The notes under the pieces are model-generated. The model had not been told where the DNA came from. It did no database searches and saw only the letters and a list, made by a program, of their open reading frames with translations. This document shows, piece after piece, positions 27,843 to 40,780 of a stretch of 64,000 nt of DNA (position 1 is its first letter; every line of letters begins with the position of its first letter). The position numbers and the translations under genes were made by a program. Source of the DNA: Paenibacillus sp. HGH0039 (lineage in GTDB: Bacteria; Bacillota; Bacilli; Paenibacillales; NBRC-103111); the NCBI RefSeq assembly GCF_000411255.1, contig NZ_KE150413.1, positions 1-64,000 of the forward strand, in the 5' to 3' direction.

Positions 27843-29600
27843 ATGATTCAATGGAAGAAAGAGGTTTCGCTTCTGATGGCGCTGGTGCTGTTCGCAGCTT
27901 TCCTGATGCCGATTCAGGCGCGTGCAATCTCGTCCTCATCGTCGTTAATTGTTTTGTACCTGGATAACAAGCAGGCGTTCGTCAATGAAGATCAGGTGGA
28001 GCTGGAGTCGCCGGCCACCATCATCAAGGACAAAACGTTCGTTCCGGCTAAATTTATCGGTGACAGTCTGGGGTTCCCCGTTACTTGGGACAATGCGGCC
28101 AGAACGATCACAATGCAGCCTCCGGGCTATAACATCGTCTTGAGCAGCGATCTGAAAAAAGCCTATATCAATGGCGAGGAAGTGCCGTTCGATTCGGTTG
28201 CGGCCATCGTAAAAGGCAAGCTGCTCGTCAAATTGACCTGGGTAGCCGATTATATGGGCGCCAAGTATACGTACTACCACGAATCGCGCAAAGTGGAAAT
28301 CGTCTACGTTCCGAAGCCGGAAGGCATTTACGACAATGGAGCGAATAATTCGAATCCCGTTGCCAAATTTACGACCCACAAAGAGAAATACCGTCTCGGC
28401 GAGACCGTCAAGTACATTGACCTCTGCTACGATCCGGATGCGGAAGGGATCGCCAAGTACGAATGGACGGGCAAACAAGACGCATTCTTCAAGCCGGGCT
28501 CCTATCCGGTTAGTCTTAAGGTTTACGACAGGCATGGACACGTGAGCAAGGTGTTCACCAAAAATGTCATTGTCGAAGATATACCGCTTGTGTCGGAAGC
28601 CGAATATCCGGTATATCACAACGAGATCGGCAGCTTCTACAAACTGAGCTGGGATACGCTGACTTCCCACTTCTATAACTTGCCAATGCTTCCCAAAGAA
28701 GCGACCAACGTACCGGGCCGCAAGCTGCTCGTCAGCGACAGCCCCGAAGAATTTACGGAGCCGGGCATCCTGTATCAGGACATGATCAACGGCAAAGGCC
28801 GTCTGTATGCGGACCACATCAACGGAACGAAGAACAAAGTGACGTTCGCCATTATGGCAACGAATACGACGGATAAGCCCGTTACGGTCAAAACGACCAA
28901 CAAAGGCGAGGTATGGCCTTCCGTATATGCGAACCTGATCGGCAGCGAGGCTTCCGTAGACTTCCTGCTGGGCAATACATATAACGAGAAACTGACCATT
29001 CCGCCGCATGATACGCTCGTTTACCGCCAGCTTCCGGATTTCTATCCGGGCCAAGGTGTGAATCTGTTCTATGATCTTGAAACTTCCGGAGAAGTTCAGT
29101 TCTCCTTCCTGGCGGCTGACGAGCTGACGAACACGACGCTGTCCGAAAGCAAGCTGCTCGGCTTCACAGGGCACGTAAGGGGCTCATTCGATGTTTCCGA
29201 GGTGAACTGGAATATTGATGCTTCTTCCTTCACGAAAGCCTCCAAGCTGGTCATTGGGGACGGGAAAACCGATCCTTTCGTGGACGGTTATGACGTGATG
29301 CGTAAGGAAAACGTGAAGAATGGGGGCAACTACGGCGTTGTCTACAAGATTCACGCGGACAAACCGCGCAAAATGGCGATTATGCTGCTGGCCCGCGGCG
29401 GTGTCTTCAAAGGGCCGATCAAGATCAACGGAGAAATCCAGTCGATTCCGTATTCCGGCGTGATTACCGCTTTTGACGGCATGCAAATTCTCCACCGCAC
29501 CACAGGAACGGAGAAATCGCTCGATATCGAGTTTACGCCTCCGGCCGGTTCGGCTTTCCCGATCGATCTGATTTTCTATCCGCTTGCGGATCTGGACTAA
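27843..29600 (+). CDS. Secreted protein with copper-amine-oxidase N-terminal-like (stalk) domain
   Basis: A 585-residue exported protein. The signal peptide has a charged start, a hydrophobic core and a likely cleavage after ARA (residue 28). Residues about 38-160 contain two stalk-domain repeats (VPAKFIGDSLGFPVTWDNAARTI and LVKLTWVADYMGAKYTY), as found in many Paenibacillus surface proteins. A PKD-like segment follows (YDPDAEGIAKYEWTGK). The rest is unassigned beta-rich sequence. The function is unknown. The start is set by AAGGAGTAGGAGC. Confidence 0.8.
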   Translation: MIQWKKEVSLLMALVLFAAFLMPIQARAISSSSSLIVLYLDNKQAFVNEDQVELESPATIIKDKTFVPAKFIGDSLGFPVTWDNAARTITMQPPGYNIVLSSDLKKAYINGEEVPFDSVAAIVKGKLLVKLTWVADYMGAKYTYYHESRKVEIVYVPKPEGIYDNGANNSNPVAKFTTHKEKYRLGETVKYIDLCYDPDAEGIAKYEWTGKQDAFFKPGSYPVSLKVYDRHGHVSKVFTKNVIVEDIPLVSEAEYPVYHNEIGSFYKLSWDTLTSHFYNLPMLPKEATNVPGRKLLVSDSPEEFTEPGILYQDMINGKGRLYADHINGTKNKVTFAIMATNTTDKPVTVKTTNKGEVWPSVYANLIGSEASVDFLLGNTYNEKLTIPPHDTLVYRQLPDFYPGQGVNLFYDLETSGEVQFSFLAADELTNTTLSESKLLGFTGHVRGSFDVSEVNWNIDASSFTKASKLVIGDGKTDPFVDGYDVMRKENVKNGGNYGVVYKIHADKPRKMAIMLLARGGVFKGPIKINGEIQSIPYSGVITAFDGMQILHRTTGTEKSLDIEFTPPAGSAFPIDLIFYPLADLD

Positions 29601-29628
29601 TTTGTTTTCATTTCGCCCGCATTAAAAA

Positions 29629-29673
29629 AGAAACCCCGGATTACCGACGTAAGTCGATGATCCGGGGTTTTTC
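29629..29673. terminator. Bidirectional terminator between convergent genes
   Basis: AAACCCCGGAT pairs with ATCCGGGGTTT, with an A tract on one side and a T tract on the other. It serves both the stalk-domain gene and clpP. Confidence 0.93.
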
Positions 29674-29683
29674 TTTGGGCTGC

Positions 29684-30286
29684 TTAAGCTTCTTTGCCGC
29701 CTTCGGTCGTCTTCTCGATCACTTTATCGATAAGACCGTAGGCGCTGGCTTCAGCCGCGCTCATAAAGTAGTCGCGGTCGGTATCTTTATCGATACGCTC
29801 CAGCGGCTGGCCTGTACGTTCCGCGAGAATTTTGTTCAGGTTCTCGCGCATTTTGAGAATGCGTCTCGCGCGAATCTCGATGTCCGTCGCCTGACCTTCC
29901 GCGCCGCCGAGCGGCTGGTGAATCATGACTTCGGAGTTTGGCAGGGCGTAACGCTTGCCTTTGGCGCCTGCCGCAAGCAGGAAAGCGCCCATGGAAGCCG
30001 CCATCCCTACGCAGATCGTGGAAACGTCGGATTTGATAAATTGCATGGTGTCGTAAATCGCCATTCCAGCTGTGATGGAACCGCCGGGGCTGTTAATGTA
30101 CAAATGAATATCCTTGTCGGGGTCCTGCGCATCTAGGAACAGCAGTTGGGCGATAATCGCGTTGGCGACCTGATCATTCACCGGGGTACCCAGAAAAATA
30201 ATACGGTCTTTAAGAAGACGGGAGTAGATATCGTAAGCGCGTTCTCCTCTTGCATCAGGCTCGACAACCATTGGAATAAAACTCAT
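29684..30286 (-). CDS. clpP: ATP-dependent Clp protease proteolytic subunit
   Basis: This 200-residue serine peptidase forms the tetradecameric Clp chamber. The catalytic Ser is in [11 protein letters not shown], the His in VMIHQPLGG, and the Asp in the DRDYFMSA region. GGAGGTAAC precedes the start. The promoter on the minus strand carries a CtsR operator. Confidence 0.97.
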   Translation of the reverse strand: MSFIPMVVEPDARGERAYDIYSRLLKDRIIFLGTPVNDQVANAIIAQLLFLDAQDPDKDIHLYINSPGGSITAGMAIYDTMQFIKSDVSTICVGMAASMGAFLLAAGAKGKRYALPNSEVMIHQPLGGAEGQATDIEIRARRILKMRENLNKILAERTGQPLERIDKDTDRDYFMSAAEASAYGLIDKVIEKTTEGGKEA

Positions 30287-30347
30287 TAATGTTACCTCCT
30301 TCGATAATACGCCGCTATAACTGCGTTAATTTTCAGTATCTACAAAT

Positions 30348-30387
30348 ATGATACCGAAAAAACGTCAAAAGGTCAAGAAAGGTCAAA
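30348..30387 (-). promoter_or_regulatory. clpP promoter with CtsR operator
   Basis: On the minus strand TTGACC (30376-30371) and TATCAT (30353-30348) are 17 bases apart. The direct repeat GGTCAAG-AAA-GGTCAAA (30371-30387, plus strand) fits the CtsR heptad consensus with one mismatch and covers the -35. A third, weaker CGTCAAA heptad adjoins at 30363. Confidence 0.85.
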
Positions 30388-30641
30388 CTTATTTGGAAAA
30401 ACCTCTCTCGTTCTTTCCCCTCAAGCGGAATTAGTGAAACATCTCATGCACCCGCAAAGTCCCCTGTATGTCAAAGTGGTGAAAAAATCCACAGGCTATA
30501 CCCATAAATTAACAGAGGGTCTGGTTCCTGCCACGACCAAAGTCCAGTTTCCAAACTAAACCGGGGACCATTATGAAACTCCTCCTTAAAAGGTATACTG
30601 GCTAACAAAGACAGGAAATTAAGTGGAATAAGGAGCGGACT
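30388..30641 (+). promoter_or_regulatory. Upstream region of the DedA gene
   Basis: This divergent spacer holds no gene. TATACT at 30594-30599, with a weak TTATGA 17 bases before it, may be the promoter. Confidence 0.4.
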
Positions 30642-31292
30642 ATGGAGTGGATTAGTGATCTTTTCGCACAATACGGGTATCTGGTGCTCTTCCTGGGCCT
30701 CTTCGCAGAATCGGTGGCCCTGCCTTTTCCCGGGGAACTGGCTATGATGATTTCGGGACATATGGTGCACGTGAACACGTTTAATATGGCTGGCGTTATG
30801 GGCGTTTCATTTGCGGGAGCTTTTGCGGGAACTATCTTTACGTATGTGCTTGGACGGAAGTTGGGGACGCCTTTTTTTGATAAGTACGGCAGGTATGTGC
30901 TTCTTAACCCGGATAGACTACTCAAAATTAAGAAATGGTTTGATAAATACGGGGACAAAATTATTCTGGTCAGTTACTTTGTGCCGGGACTGAGGCATTT
31001 TACCGGGTATGTGTCGGGGATTTTGAAAATCCGCCTGAAGACTTTTCTGATTTTTAACGGACTGAGCGGCGTTCTGTGGGTATTCACGTACGTGATGGTA
31101 GGTTTCTTGTTCGGCACGAAAATTCAGCAGCTGCTGCATGTGATTGCCCAATACTCAACGATTGCGATTATTATTGCCGCTATCGCTTTGACGGGATTCC
31201 TGGTTGTAAAAAGAAACAAAGAAGCGGTTTTGGGATGGCTTCGCGCCCGGTATGCCGGTATTCAGAAGATGTTCATGGGATCGGCGGAATAA
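30642..31292 (+). CDS. DedA-family membrane protein
   Basis: A 216-residue member of the DedA/VTT family (some members flip polyprenyl phosphates or phospholipids). It has the family start LGLFAESVALPFPGELAMM, the re-entrant motif GRKLGTPFFDKYGRYV and the arginine motif FVPGLRHFTGYVSGI. About five hydrophobic segments are present. It is a single gene. Which lipid it moves is unknown. Confidence 0.9.
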   Translation: MEWISDLFAQYGYLVLFLGLFAESVALPFPGELAMMISGHMVHVNTFNMAGVMGVSFAGAFAGTIFTYVLGRKLGTPFFDKYGRYVLLNPDRLLKIKKWFDKYGDKIILVSYFVPGLRHFTGYVSGILKIRLKTFLIFNGLSGVLWVFTYVMVGFLFGTKIQQLLHVIAQYSTIAIIIAAIALTGFLVVKRNKEAVLGWLRARYAGIQKMFMGSAE

Positions 31293-31309
31293 GCGGCCCA
31301 ACCTTAAGG

Positions 31310-31352
31310 GGAAAATAAAAAAGCTCCGGTCCGAAGACGGGAGCTTTCTCTT
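31310..31352. terminator. Bidirectional terminator (DedA gene/tRNA-Arg)
   Basis: AAAGCTCC and GGAGCTTT form a stem with a GGTCCGAAGAC loop, flanked by A-rich and T-rich tracts. Confidence 0.8.
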
Positions 31353-31365
31353 GTTTAACATTATA

Positions 31366-31437
31366 CGCGCCCGCGAGGAATCGAACCTCGATCTCAGGCT
31401 CCGGAGGCCTACGTCATATCCATTGGACCACGGGCGC
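31366..31437 (-). tRNA. tRNA-Arg (CCG)
   Basis: On the minus strand GCGCCCG pairs with CGGGCGC, and the anticodon loop CTCCGGA gives CCG. The CCA end is not encoded. Confidence 0.93.
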
Positions 31438-31551
31438 ATGTTTCATTAAGTAACAGCAAAGGTTATTATATGATAGAGGTATGAAAAAAGCAAGTCCTGT
31501 GGCTTAGATTTTTTTTCGACGCCCATTTACAAAAATCAAACTTTGCACACA

Positions 31552-31581
31552 TTGATTCTTTTATAGGAACTGGGGTATAAT
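31552..31581 (+). promoter_or_regulatory. Promoter of the cggR-gapA operon
   Basis: TTGATT and TATAAT are 18 bases apart. The CggR operator lies just downstream. Confidence 0.75.
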
Positions 31582-31615
31582 GGGGTTGTGCAAGGGAAGT
31601 TTTTTTTGATCCAGG

Positions 31616-31651
31616 TGGGACTTAAAATGCACTCGCGGGACATATTGAGTC
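31616..31651 (+). promoter_or_regulatory. CggR operator
   Basis: TGGGAC-N6-TGCA-N4-CGGGAC-N6-AGTC has exactly the spacing of the B. subtilis CggR operator CGGGAC-N6-TGTC-N4-CGGGAC-N6-TGTC. The second half is near perfect. It lies between the promoter and cggR, so bound CggR would block elongation. Confidence 0.8.
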
Positions 31652-31678
31652 CCAACACGATCAATAGGAGTGTATGGC

Positions 31679-32707
31679 ATGAGAGATATTCTCGACGTCC
31701 AGAAACAGCTCCTGCCGGACTTGCTGGAGGTTCTGAACAAGCGTTACACCGTTCTGCAGCATATTTTTCTGCTGGGAAGCGTGGGACGCAGAACCCTGGC
31801 CGGCGCTCTCGATATGACGGAGCGGGTTTTGCGCAGCGAAGTGGAGTTTCTGAAAGGCCAAGGCCTGATTGAAACGGAAACATCGGGCATGCGCATCAGC
31901 GAATCGGGCAGGGAACTGCTGGAGAAGCTTCAGCCGCTTATCAAGGAGATGCTCGGGCTTAACGAGCTGGAGAAGCGGATCCGCGACCACTTCCGCCTGG
32001 AGCAGGTCGTAGTCGTTCCCGGCGATTCGGATTCTTCGCTGTTTGCGAAGAAGGAGCTGGGCCGGGCGGCCGCACTGATGCTGCGCAAGCACGTCACGAA
32101 GCATGACGTGATCGCGGTTACCGGCGGCTCCACAATGGCCGAAGTGGCGGAGCACCTGTCCACGACGAGCGCCCTCAAGGGCAGCCTGTTCGTCCCGGCC
32201 CGCGGAGGGCTCGGCGAAAGCGTGGAGCTGCAGGCGAACATGATCGCCTCCAAGATGGCGAAGAAGACCGGCGGACAGTACCGCCTGCTGCATGTTCCGG
32301 ATCATCTCCGCGAGGAGGCCTATCAGTCTTTGATCCAGGAACCGAACATCCAGGAGATGATGGACGTGGTCCGCAGCAGCCGCATCGTCATTCACGGCAT
32401 TGGAGATGCTATCGTCATGGCGCAGAGGCGCAAGGTAGACTCCGAGACGATAGACAGCCTGCGAGGCGAAGGGGCGCTCGCCGAAGCGTTCGGCTACTAT
32501 TTTAACCCCGAGGGCAAGGTTGTCCATAAGATGCCGACCGTAGGACTCCGGCTGGAAGATATCCAGCACTGCGAAGTCGTGATCGGCGTAGCCGGCGGCA
32601 AAAGCAAGGGTGCGGCTGTAGCTTCGGTTTTAAAATACGGCCAGGAGGACATCCTGGTGACGGATGAGGCTGCAGCCGTGGAGATGTTAAATTACACGTT
32701 ATCTTGA
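31679..32707 (+). CDS. cggR: Central glycolytic genes regulator
   Basis: A 342-residue SorC-family repressor. The N-terminal winged helix (VGRRTLAGALDMTERVLRSEVEFL) is joined to a sugar-phosphate-binding domain that in B. subtilis senses fructose 1,6-bisphosphate (VTGGSTMAEVAEHL, PARGGLGE). AGGAGT places the start at the ATG at 31679; a GTG three codons earlier overlaps the ribosome site. It heads the glycolytic operon and has its own operator upstream. Confidence 0.95.
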   Translation: MRDILDVQKQLLPDLLEVLNKRYTVLQHIFLLGSVGRRTLAGALDMTERVLRSEVEFLKGQGLIETETSGMRISESGRELLEKLQPLIKEMLGLNELEKRIRDHFRLEQVVVVPGDSDSSLFAKKELGRAAALMLRKHVTKHDVIAVTGGSTMAEVAEHLSTTSALKGSLFVPARGGLGESVELQANMIASKMAKKTGGQYRLLHVPDHLREEAYQSLIQEPNIQEMMDVVRSSRIVIHGIGDAIVMAQRRKVDSETIDSLRGEGALAEAFGYYFNPEGKVVHKMPTVGLRLEDIQHCEVVIGVAGGKSKGAAVASVLKYGQEDILVTDEAAAVEMLNYTLS

Positions 32708-32728
32708 CGGGCCTTAGGCGCGTCTTGA

Positions 32729-33763
<1,035 letters not shown>

Positions 33764-33780
33764 TCCTTAAATAAGCCATG

Positions 33781-33818
33781 CAAGAAGAGGAGAAGAAATT
33801 CTCCTCTTCCCATTGCTT
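33781..33818 (+). other. Hairpin after gapA without a T tract
   Basis: AAGAGGAGAA/TTCTCCTCTT around GAAA is a perfect 10-bp stem, but CCCATT rather than a T run follows. It may stabilise or separate the gapA part of the transcript instead of ending it. Confidence 0.6.
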
Positions 33819-33857
33819 ATCGGGGCATGAATTTTACATAAGTCCCCGGAATGTACG

Positions 33858-34091
33858 AAGCTTTCCTCAGGAAAGCCTGGCCCCAAAGGTCTTGCGAAGA
33901 AGGTTTTCCTGAACGAAAGCTTTTCCGTTTCGATCGTCGGCCCTTCCCGTGAAAGGGAGAGGCTCGGCCTAAGTTTACGACGACAGCTTTAGACAGCTTT
34001 ACTGGGAGTTCAGTTAATGCTTACGACGCCAGCTTTCTTAACGAAAGCTCGGCTAATGCTTACGACGACAGCTTTCCTTCGGAAAGCTCAG
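33858..34091 (+). repeat. Repeated hairpins in the gapA-pgk spacer
   Basis: TTACGACGMCAGCTTT occurs three times (33975, 34021, 34060). The last two are parts of a 39-base tandem repeat (34015-34052 and 34054-34091), each carrying an AGCTTTC...GAAAGCT stem-loop. Related stems occur at 33858-33878 and 33914-33932. The array runs up to the pgk ribosome site. Confidence 0.75.
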
Positions 34092-34104
34092 AGGAGGATA
34101 TTTC

Positions 34105-35286
34105 ATGAACAAGAAAAGTGTTCGCGATGTAGAAGTTAACGGTAAACGCGTGTTTGTACGCGTCGATTTCAACGTGCCGCTCGAAAACGGTCAAATTACG
34201 GACGATACACGTATTCGTGAAACGCTGCCGACGATCAAGTTCCTGATCGACAAAGGCGCTAAAGTTATCCTTGCGAGCCATCTGGGCCGCCCGAAAGGCC
34301 AAGTCAACGAAGACCTTCGTCTGACTCCGGTAGCAGCCCGCCTGTCCGAGCTTCTCGGCAAGCCGGTAGCGAAAGCGGACGAAGCTGTCGGCGAAGCGGT
34401 TCAAGCGAAAGTAAACGAGCTGAAAGACGGCGACGTGCTGCTTCTTGAGAACGTCCGCTTCTACCCGGGCGAAGAGAAGAACGATCCGGAGCTGGCGAAA
34501 CAGTTCGCGGCGCTGGCCGACCTGTACGTGAACGATGCTTTCGGAGCGGCTCACCGTGCGCATGCTTCCACGGAAGGCATCGCTCATCAGCTTCCGGCGG
34601 TTTCCGGTCTCTTGATGGAGAAAGAACTGGACGTGCTGGGCAAAGCGCTTAACAATCCGGAGCGCCCTTTCACCGCGATTGTCGGCGGTTCCAAAGTTAA
34701 AGACAAAATCGACGTCATCAATAAAATGCTCGAAATCGCCGACAACATCCTTATCGGCGGCGGCCTTTCCTATACTTTCTTTAAGGCGCAAGGCCATGAA
34801 ATCGGACAATCTCTCGTGGACAACGAGAAGCTTGATCTGGCGCTCGGCTTCATCGAAAAGGCGAAGAAACTCGGCAAGAACTTCCTTCTGCCTGTAGATA
34901 TCGTCATCTCCGATGACTTCAGTGCCAATGCCAACACCAACATCGTCGGAATCGATTCCATTCCGGCCGATTGGGAAGGCATCGACATCGGTCCGAAAAC
35001 GCGTGAACTTTACGCGGACGTTATCAAGAACTCCAAGCTTGTCGTCTGGAACGGGCCTATGGGCGTGTTCGAAATCGAGCCTTTCTCCCACGGTACGCGT
35101 GCGGTGGCCCAAGCTTGCGCCGACACATCCGCTTACACCGTCATCGGCGGCGGCGACTCCGCGGCTGCAGCCGAGAAGTTCCACCTCGCCGACAAGATGG
35201 ACCACATCTCCACAGGCGGCGGAGCTTCCCTGGAGTTCATGGAAGGCAAAGTTCTGCCTGGCGTAGTCGCTCTTAACGATAAGTAA
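34105..35286 (+). CDS. pgk: Phosphoglycerate kinase
   Basis: This 393-residue enzyme makes ATP from 1,3-bisphosphoglycerate. The substrate motif [17 protein letters not shown] and the ATP-site segment [12 protein letters not shown] are intact. GAGGAGG precedes the ATG. Its leader holds the repeated hairpins. Confidence 0.97.
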   Translation: MNKKSVRDVEVNGKRVFVRVDFNVPLENGQITDDTRIRETLPTIKFLIDKGAKVILASHLGRPKGQVNEDLRLTPVAARLSELLGKPVAKADEAVGEAVQAKVNELKDGDVLLLENVRFYPGEEKNDPELAKQFAALADLYVNDAFGAAHRAHASTEGIAHQLPAVSGLLMEKELDVLGKALNNPERPFTAIVGGSKVKDKIDVINKMLEIADNILIGGGLSYTFFKAQGHEIGQSLVDNEKLDLALGFIEKAKKLGKNFLLPVDIVISDDFSANANTNIVGIDSIPADWEGIDIGPKTRELYADVIKNSKLVVWNGPMGVFEIEPFSHGTRAVAQACADTSAYTVIGGGDSAAAAEKFHLADKMDHISTGGGASLEFMEGKVLPGVVALNDK

Positions 35287-36066
<780 letters not shown>

Positions 36067-36067
36067 G

Positions 36068-37609
36068 ATGGCGACTAAACCGGTAGCGCTGATTATTCTG
36101 GACGGCTTCGGACTTCGGGGCGAGGTTCACGGCAATGCCGTGGCTCAAGCCAAGAAACCGAACTACGACCGCTATTGGAACCAGTTCCCTCATACGACGC
36201 TGACTGCCTGCGGCGAAGCCGTAGGTTTGCCGGAAGGCCAAATGGGTAATTCTGAAGTGGGGCACCTCAACATCGGTGCCGGCCGTGTGGTTTACCAGGA
36301 CCTGACTCGTATTTCCAAGTCGATCCGGGACGGTGAGTTTTTCGACAACAACACGCTGATCGGCGCCGTACGTCATGCGAAGCAGAACAACAAGAAGCTG
36401 CATCTGTACGGGCTGCTTTCCGATGGGGGCGTACACAGCCACATCGCGCACTTGTTCGCGCTGCTTGAGCTGGCGAAGAAAGAAGATCTGCAAGATGTTT
36501 ATATCCATGCTTTCCTGGACGGACGCGATGTCGCGCCCGATTCGGCGAAGAACTACATGGAGCAGCTCCAGGCCAAAATCGCCGAAATCGGCGTCGGCAA
36601 AGTGGCGACGGTACAAGGCCGCTACTATGCGATGGACCGGGACAAGCGCTGGGAGCGGACCGAGAAATCTTACCGTGCCATGGTGTACGGGGACGGCCCG
36701 CACTACACGGACCCGGTCAAAGCGATCACCGAATCGTATGAGAAATCCGTATTCGACGAATTTGTGATGCCGGCTGTCATCACGGATGAGAACGACAAGC
36801 CGGTGGGACTCGTTGAATCCGGCGATGCGGTTATTTTCTTCAACTTCCGTCCGGACCGTGCGATTCAATTGTCGCAGGTATTTACGAATAAAGATTTCCG
36901 CGGTTTTGACCGCGGCGAGCTTTTTCCGAAAGATCTGTACTACGTCTGCCTGACGCTGTTCAGTGAAACGGTCGAAGGATACGTCGCGTATAAACCGAAA
37001 GATCTCGATAACACGCTTGGCGAGGTTCTGGCCCAGAATAACAAGAGACAGCTTCGTATCGCCGAGACCGAGAAGTACCCGCACGTTACCTTCTTCTTCA
37101 GCGGCGGCCGTGACGTGGAACTGCCGGGCGAAACGCGTATCCTCATTCCATCGCCGAAAGTCGCGACTTACGACTTGAAGCCGGAAATGAGCGCGTACGA
37201 AGTTGCCGCGGCAGCGGTGAAGGAAGTCAATGAGGACAAGCAGGACGTCATCATTCTGAACTTCGCCAACCCGGATATGGTAGGCCACTCCGGCATGCTG
37301 GAGCCGACTATCAAAGCCGTTGAAGCCACGGACGAGTGCCTGGGCCAAGTCGTTGAAGCCATTCTCGCAAAGGGCGGAGTTGTCTGCATTACAGCCGACC
37401 ACGGCAATGCGGACCTCGTCCTGGACGATGCCGAACGTCCGTTCACGGCTCATACGACGAATCCGGTGCCGTTCATCGTTACATCGAACGACGTCACTCT
37501 GCGCGAAGGCGGCGTTCTGGCCGACATCGCCCCGACACTGCTGCATCTGCTGAAGCTGCCGCAGCCGCCGGAAATGACAGGACTGTCGATCATTGAAGAG
37601 AAGAAATAG
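36068..37609 (+). CDS. gpmI: Cofactor-independent phosphoglycerate mutase
   Basis: A 513-residue manganese enzyme interconverting 3- and 2-phosphoglycerate. The catalytic Ser is in [14 protein letters not shown], with metal sites in LDGFGLR and [10 protein letters not shown]. The start lies one base after the tpiA stop, with GAGGGGGCG as ribosome site inside tpiA. Confidence 0.97.
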   Translation: MATKPVALIILDGFGLRGEVHGNAVAQAKKPNYDRYWNQFPHTTLTACGEAVGLPEGQMGNSEVGHLNIGAGRVVYQDLTRISKSIRDGEFFDNNTLIGAVRHAKQNNKKLHLYGLLSDGGVHSHIAHLFALLELAKKEDLQDVYIHAFLDGRDVAPDSAKNYMEQLQAKIAEIGVGKVATVQGRYYAMDRDKRWERTEKSYRAMVYGDGPHYTDPVKAITESYEKSVFDEFVMPAVITDENDKPVGLVESGDAVIFFNFRPDRAIQLSQVFTNKDFRGFDRGELFPKDLYYVCLTLFSETVEGYVAYKPKDLDNTLGEVLAQNNKRQLRIAETEKYPHVTFFFSGGRDVELPGETRILIPSPKVATYDLKPEMSAYEVAAAAVKEVNEDKQDVIILNFANPDMVGHSGMLEPTIKAVEATDECLGQVVEAILAKGGVVCITADHGNADLVLDDAERPFTAHTTNPVPFIVTSNDVTLREGGVLADIAPTLLHLLKLPQPPEMTGLSIIEEKK

Positions 37610-37642
37610 TAACCCGCTCGTTTCTTGATTAAGACAGCAAGT

Positions 37643-39061
<1,419 letters not shown>

Positions 39062-39113
39062 GAAAACCTTTCACAAAGTGAATGATTTAGCCTTTTAAAC
39101 GTCGGGGAGGGTT

Positions 39114-39845
39114 ATGAATATGAGTGCTTGGGTAAAAACGATTTTGTTGTTAATCGGTTCGGCCTTGTTAACTCAGTTCATCCCTTTCTCGGCCTATTTC
39201 CGCAACCTGGACACCATGGTCCATGAGTTCGGGCACGCAGCCGTGACGATGATCCTGTCGGGAAAAGTCATGGCTATCGTGCTCAATGCCGATCACAGCG
39301 GGGTTACTTACTCGTCGGTCAGCGGCTCGTGGAAACTCCTGCCGATTTCAATCGCAGGCTATGTGACGGCGTCCTTGTTTGCGGTTTTTCTTTTCTGGGC
39401 GTATGCCCGGGGGAAGCAAAGACTAGGACTCCAGATAACGACGGTGATCGCCGTGCTGTCTTTGGTGTTGTTCGTACGCAATGAATTCGGCGTGGGCTGG
39501 TTGATCGGCTTCATCGCGCTGAACATCATTGTGCTCGCTTTTACGAGCGGGTTTATCCGCAACGCCTATTATCTGCTCGTCGCCTTCCTTTGTCTGGAGG
39601 AGTCGGTCTACGGGCCGCTGACGCTAGCCCTGCTGGCAGCAGGTAATCCGAACAAAGCGGGAGACGCAACGAATCTGGCTTCCATTACGCCTGTACCCGC
39701 TCTGATCTGGGGCGTTGTTTTCCTGATTTTCTCTCTCTGGTGCGCCAAAGCGGCCATTCAGTATTTTCTGGGCGGAGATGCAAACAGGCGAAGGAAAGCC
39801 CGAAGGTCCGAAAGAGCCTACCCGATGGGGCCGGGTGAACGGTAA
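39114..39845 (+). CDS. M50-like membrane metallopeptidase
   Basis: A 243-residue polytopic protein with HEFGHAA (HExxH zinc motif, residues 37-41) after the first hydrophobic segment, as in the peptidase M50B-like family. About six membrane segments follow. The C-terminal 20 residues are rich in Arg. The substrate is unknown. GGGGAGGG is very close to the ATG at 39114; the ATG at 39120 is equally possible. Confidence 0.75.
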   Translation: MNMSAWVKTILLLIGSALLTQFIPFSAYFRNLDTMVHEFGHAAVTMILSGKVMAIVLNADHSGVTYSSVSGSWKLLPISIAGYVTASLFAVFLFWAYARGKQRLGLQITTVIAVLSLVLFVRNEFGVGWLIGFIALNIIVLAFTSGFIRNAYYLLVAFLCLEESVYGPLTLALLAAGNPNKAGDATNLASITPVPALIWGVVFLIFSLWCAKAAIQYFLGGDANRRRKARRSERAYPMGPGER

Positions 39846-40028
39846 CCCTGTCGTTAAATCGCAATAAACGACCCGCTGGATGGAAGCTCTGTTCCGTCGG
39901 CGGGTTTTCTTTTATAAAGCGGGGAAAATAAGTGAGGTTGTCCAACCAGAATCTTGCAGAAAAAGGCCTTTTATGATAGACTTTTTATGCACATTCTAAA
40001 AATAAGAACATGCTAATGAGGTGTCGAA

Positions 40029-40265
40029 TTGGTTATCCTGTTAAAAGTTTTGTTGGTTATCGCCTCGCTGGGCTTAATTGTAACGGTATTACTACAAAAG
40101 GGTAAAAGTGCGGGACTTTCCGGTGCGATCAGCGGCGGTGCCGAGCATCTGTTCGGCAAAACGAAAGCTAGAGGCATGGACCTGGTTCTGGCCCGGATTA
40201 CCGTGGTTTTGGCGGCTATTTTTATTGTATTGACGGTCATCGTGGCCTACGTAGTGAAGTATTAA
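40029..40265 (+). CDS. secG: Preprotein translocase subunit SecG
   Basis: A 78-residue protein with two membrane helices and the SecG loop [24 protein letters not shown]. It assists SecYEG export. The start is TTG after GAGGTG. The neighbouring order secG-rnr-smpB-ssrA is widely conserved. Confidence 0.95.
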   Translation: MVILLKVLLVIASLGLIVTVLLQKGKSAGLSGAISGGAEHLFGKTKARGMDLVLARITVVLAAIFIVLTVIVAYVVKY

Positions 40266-40294
40266 CAACTGAACAGACGGTGCACATAAATTGC

Positions 40295-40328
40295 AAACAG
40301 CAGGGGGAAGCTACTCCTGCTGTTTTTT
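40295..40328 (+). terminator. secG terminator
   Basis: AACAGCAGG and CCTGCTGTT form a 9-bp stem followed by T residues. Confidence 0.92.
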
Positions 40329-40780
40329 CATGGCGTTTTGCCGATTGTGGATGCATCGAGGGACGCAGCGGTGAAAAGAATTGATTTGTTTATGTTTTTG
40401 TCTTTTCAGGATATACTGGTTAGTAACTTGCACCTGCTTGTCAACCGGTTAAATGTGGGTCTCGCCGGGAACCGTGAGGAATGATAAGGCAGAAGCTTAA
40501 ACGAATCAACGACCGGAAAGCTGCAAGAAGACCCAACGAAGGCACACCCGTTACCCGCGGTCGTACAGGCCGATAGGGACACTCGCACACAATCATACAT
40601 CCGCCAGACCGAGATGCCCCGGAGGCAGGGGGAAAAGCGGAAGAACAGGCACCTGGAAATTCCCTTGATGTCCCGGAAACGGGTAGAGGATGCGATTTGC
40701 AGCAGCGGCTAAGCCTGTTCAAAGAAATGGTTATCGGGTATGAATACGGAGAAGCTCAACCTAATAAGAAGGTGACAACT
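40329..40780 (+). promoter_or_regulatory. Long upstream region of rnr
   Basis: About 450 bases without a recognised gene. A -10-like TATACT is at 40412-40417, with no strong -35. If it is used, the leader would exceed 350 bases. A frame open from 40697 lacks a ribosome site. Small stems (for example CCCGGAAACGGG near 40673) are present, but no known riboswitch was recognised. Confidence 0.4.
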
